Assembly: GCA_046597185.1 (NCBI GenBank)
Contig: JBKJLF010000733.1
Coordinates: forward strand, 1-7,259
DNA from: CAMBDR01 sp046597185
GTDB taxonomy: Bacteria; Pseudomonadota; Gammaproteobacteria; Burkholderiales; Burkholderiaceae_D
Direction of reading: 5' to 3'
Length of the DNA: 7,259 nt
Part shown: one piece after another, positions 6,649-7,259 of the stretch
Layout: each line of letters starts with the position of its first letter
Position numbering within the stretch: the stretch's first letter is position 1
Program-made: the position numbers and the translations under genes
Notes under the pieces: generated by a model
Told to the model about the DNA's origin: nothing
The model's database searches: none
What the model saw: only the letters and a program-made list of their open reading frames with translations

Positions 6649-6664
6649 CTGGGTTATTGCACAG
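6649..6664 (-). promoter_or_regulatory. LexA-like box upstream of symE
   Basis: Read on the minus strand, CTGTGCAATAACCCAG has the CTG-N10-CAG layout of the beta/gammaproteobacterial SOS box. It differs at one base from CTGT-N8-ACAG. It lies 88-103 nt upstream of the symE ATG, a reasonable promoter position. E. coli symE is LexA-regulated, which raises the prior. The core is less AT-rich than strong boxes, and no well-formed -35/-10 pair was recognised beside it. Confidence 0.35.
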
Positions 6665-6737
6665 GATGCAGGGTGAAATGGGACGATATTTTTTTGATTT
6701 TTTTCGCTCTGCCAGCCCTTGCTTGACCATGTGATCA

Positions 6738-7085
6738 TCACTTCCCCCAACCGCCCCCCACCGCCTTATACAAAGCCACCACCGCCGCCAAATGCGCCCG
6801 CTGGTTTTCAATCAGCGCAGTTTGCGCCTGAAACAAATCACGCTGTGCGCTCAACACTTCCAAAAAGCCACTATAACCATTCTGGTAGCGCAAATCCGCC
6901 AGCCGCAAAGACTCTTGCAAAGCCGCCACCCGGCGCTGCCCGGCCAGCACCACCTGCGCCCCCGCATTGCTATTGGTGAGCGCATCATGCACTTCGCGAA
7001 ACGCGCCCTGCACGCTTTGCACGTATTGGCTGGTCGCCTGCGCGCGCCGCGCCTCGCTACCCGCCACCGCCGCATCAATGCTGCC
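6738..7085 (-). pseudogene. 3' remnant of a NodT/OprM-type outer-membrane efflux factor
   Basis: Only the C-terminal part of a TolC-superfamily outer-membrane factor is present, about 115 residues against the usual 450-500. The second-repeat coiled-coil hairpin is recognisable: ARRAQATSQYVQSVQGAFREVHDAL, then a Gln/Arg/Leu-rich helix, LRLADLRYQNGYSGFLEVLSAQRDLFQAQ, and a tail LVALYK-type ending in AVGGGWGK, typical of NodT-family proteins. Reading upstream in frame, family resemblance stops near SIDAAVAG (about 7085), and a TAG closes the frame at 7143-7145. The nominal GTG start at 7067 is inside a helix and not credible. No other minus frame to the window edge continues the family. The full protein would form the outer-membrane exit duct of a tripartite efflux pump; this piece lacks signal, lipobox and barrel strands and should be non-functional. 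Confidence 0.8.
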
Positions 7086-7115
7086 AGTTGATTGAAGAAG
7101 CCATGCAACAATACT

Positions 7116-7143
7116 GTCAGACCGACTAGTCGGCTGGTCAGAC
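7116..7143. promoter_or_regulatory. TetR-type palindromic operator
   Basis: CCGACTAGTCGG (7122-7133) is a perfect 12-bp palindrome of the kind bound by TetR-family repressors. It is flanked by a direct repeat of GTCAGAC at 7116-7122 and 7137-7143, 21 bp apart, and by GACC/GGTC arms. A possible promoter for the rightward gene, TGGTCA (7135-7140) to TGTAAT (7157-7162) with a 16-bp spacer, overlaps its right side, as expected for repression. No TetR gene is within the window. Confidence 0.5.
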
Positions 7144-7233
7144 TAAGCTGAGCTAATGTAATGAATCGTCCGCCCCTGCGACTAAGCCATGTCACCTTCT
7201 CCCCCTATTTTCGTGTCCTTCCGGTGAGCCAGC

Positions 7234-7259
7234 ATGAAATATTTTAAATCCTTTGCTAT
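7234..7259 (+). CDS. Start of a rightward gene cut by the window edge, product unknown
   Basis: ATG at 7234 opens MKYFKSFA before the window ends. GGTGAG (7223-7228) lies 5 nt upstream and is an acceptable ribosome site. The Lys-plus-aromatic start could be the beginning of a signal peptide. Its place behind a TetR-type operator and next to an efflux-gene remnant makes an efflux membrane-fusion subunit a reasonable guess, but eight codons cannot establish it. Confidence 0.45.

Noticed and set aside
6290..6676. A 128-codon plus-strand frame rich in hydrophobic residues, resembling a membrane protein
   Set aside because: It lies antisense to the symE-like gene. Its hydrophobic look comes from reading Pro/Thr/Ser/Ala/Lys codons backwards, and it has no convincing ribosome site or family motif.
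6691..6707. T-runs on the plus strand as an intrinsic terminator
   Set aside because: No stable GC-rich stem was found immediately upstream. It could still be a secondary stop for an antisense transcript but is not supported as a terminator.
6562..6750. N-terminal extension of the symE-like frame to an ATG at 6750
   Set aside because: The strong AGGAG site belongs to the ATG at 6561. The upstream translation is Asn/Gln/Cys-rich with no domain character and overlaps the end of the efflux remnant.
7161..7247. A 28-codon leader-peptide candidate ahead of the last gene
   Set aside because: It has no ribosome site, its start overlaps the proposed -10 element, and it runs over the start codon of the next gene without any attenuator-like features.

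Overview
The window looks like chromosomal DNA from a Gram-negative proteobacterium of moderate GC content. A beta- or gammaproteobacterium is most likely. The evidence is a canonical proteobacterial TatD, a bacterial GST, exported proteins with Sec-type signals, a NodT/OprM-type outer-membrane efflux fragment and a SymE-family protein. The genus cannot be fixed from the sequence.

Layout, left to right. (1) 2-2071 (+): the 3' part of a secreted thermolysin-fold zinc metalloprotease, M36-like. It has an FTP-type propeptide, an HEYGH...E...D zinc site and a C-terminal PPC domain; its signal peptide lies off the left edge. (2) 2100-3538 (-): a probable two-gene operon, tatD followed by a PlsC-type acyltransferase, convergent with the protease across a perfect 10-bp hairpin. 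(3) 3539-3734: a divergent regulatory region rich in inverted repeats. (4) 3735-6102 (+): a glutathione S-transferase followed 31 bp later by an exported protein with a carboxypeptidase-regulatory-like domain and about eight TPR-type repeats. (5) 6128-6151: a perfect 11-bp inverted repeat between convergent genes. (6) 6169-6561 (-): a SymE-family toxin-like gene with an unusual Thr/Pro/Ser-rich and basic N-terminal extension. It has a strong ribosome binding site, a LexA-like box upstream, and weak signals for an antisense RNA over its translation start. (7) 6738-about 7085 (-): only the last ~115 residues of an outer-membrane efflux factor, a gene remnant. (8) 7086-7259: an intergenic region with a TetR-type palindromic operator, then the first eight codons of a rightward gene cut by the window edge.

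The left two thirds is ordinary housekeeping and secretion content. The most interesting part is 6100-7259. There a SymE-like gene with possible SOS and antisense control lies beside a truncated efflux gene and a TetR-type operator with no regulator gene in view. This looks like a rearranged, accessory stretch. No tRNA, rRNA, CRISPR array, insertion sequence or complete mobile element was seen. No gene-free stretch exceeds about 200 bases.
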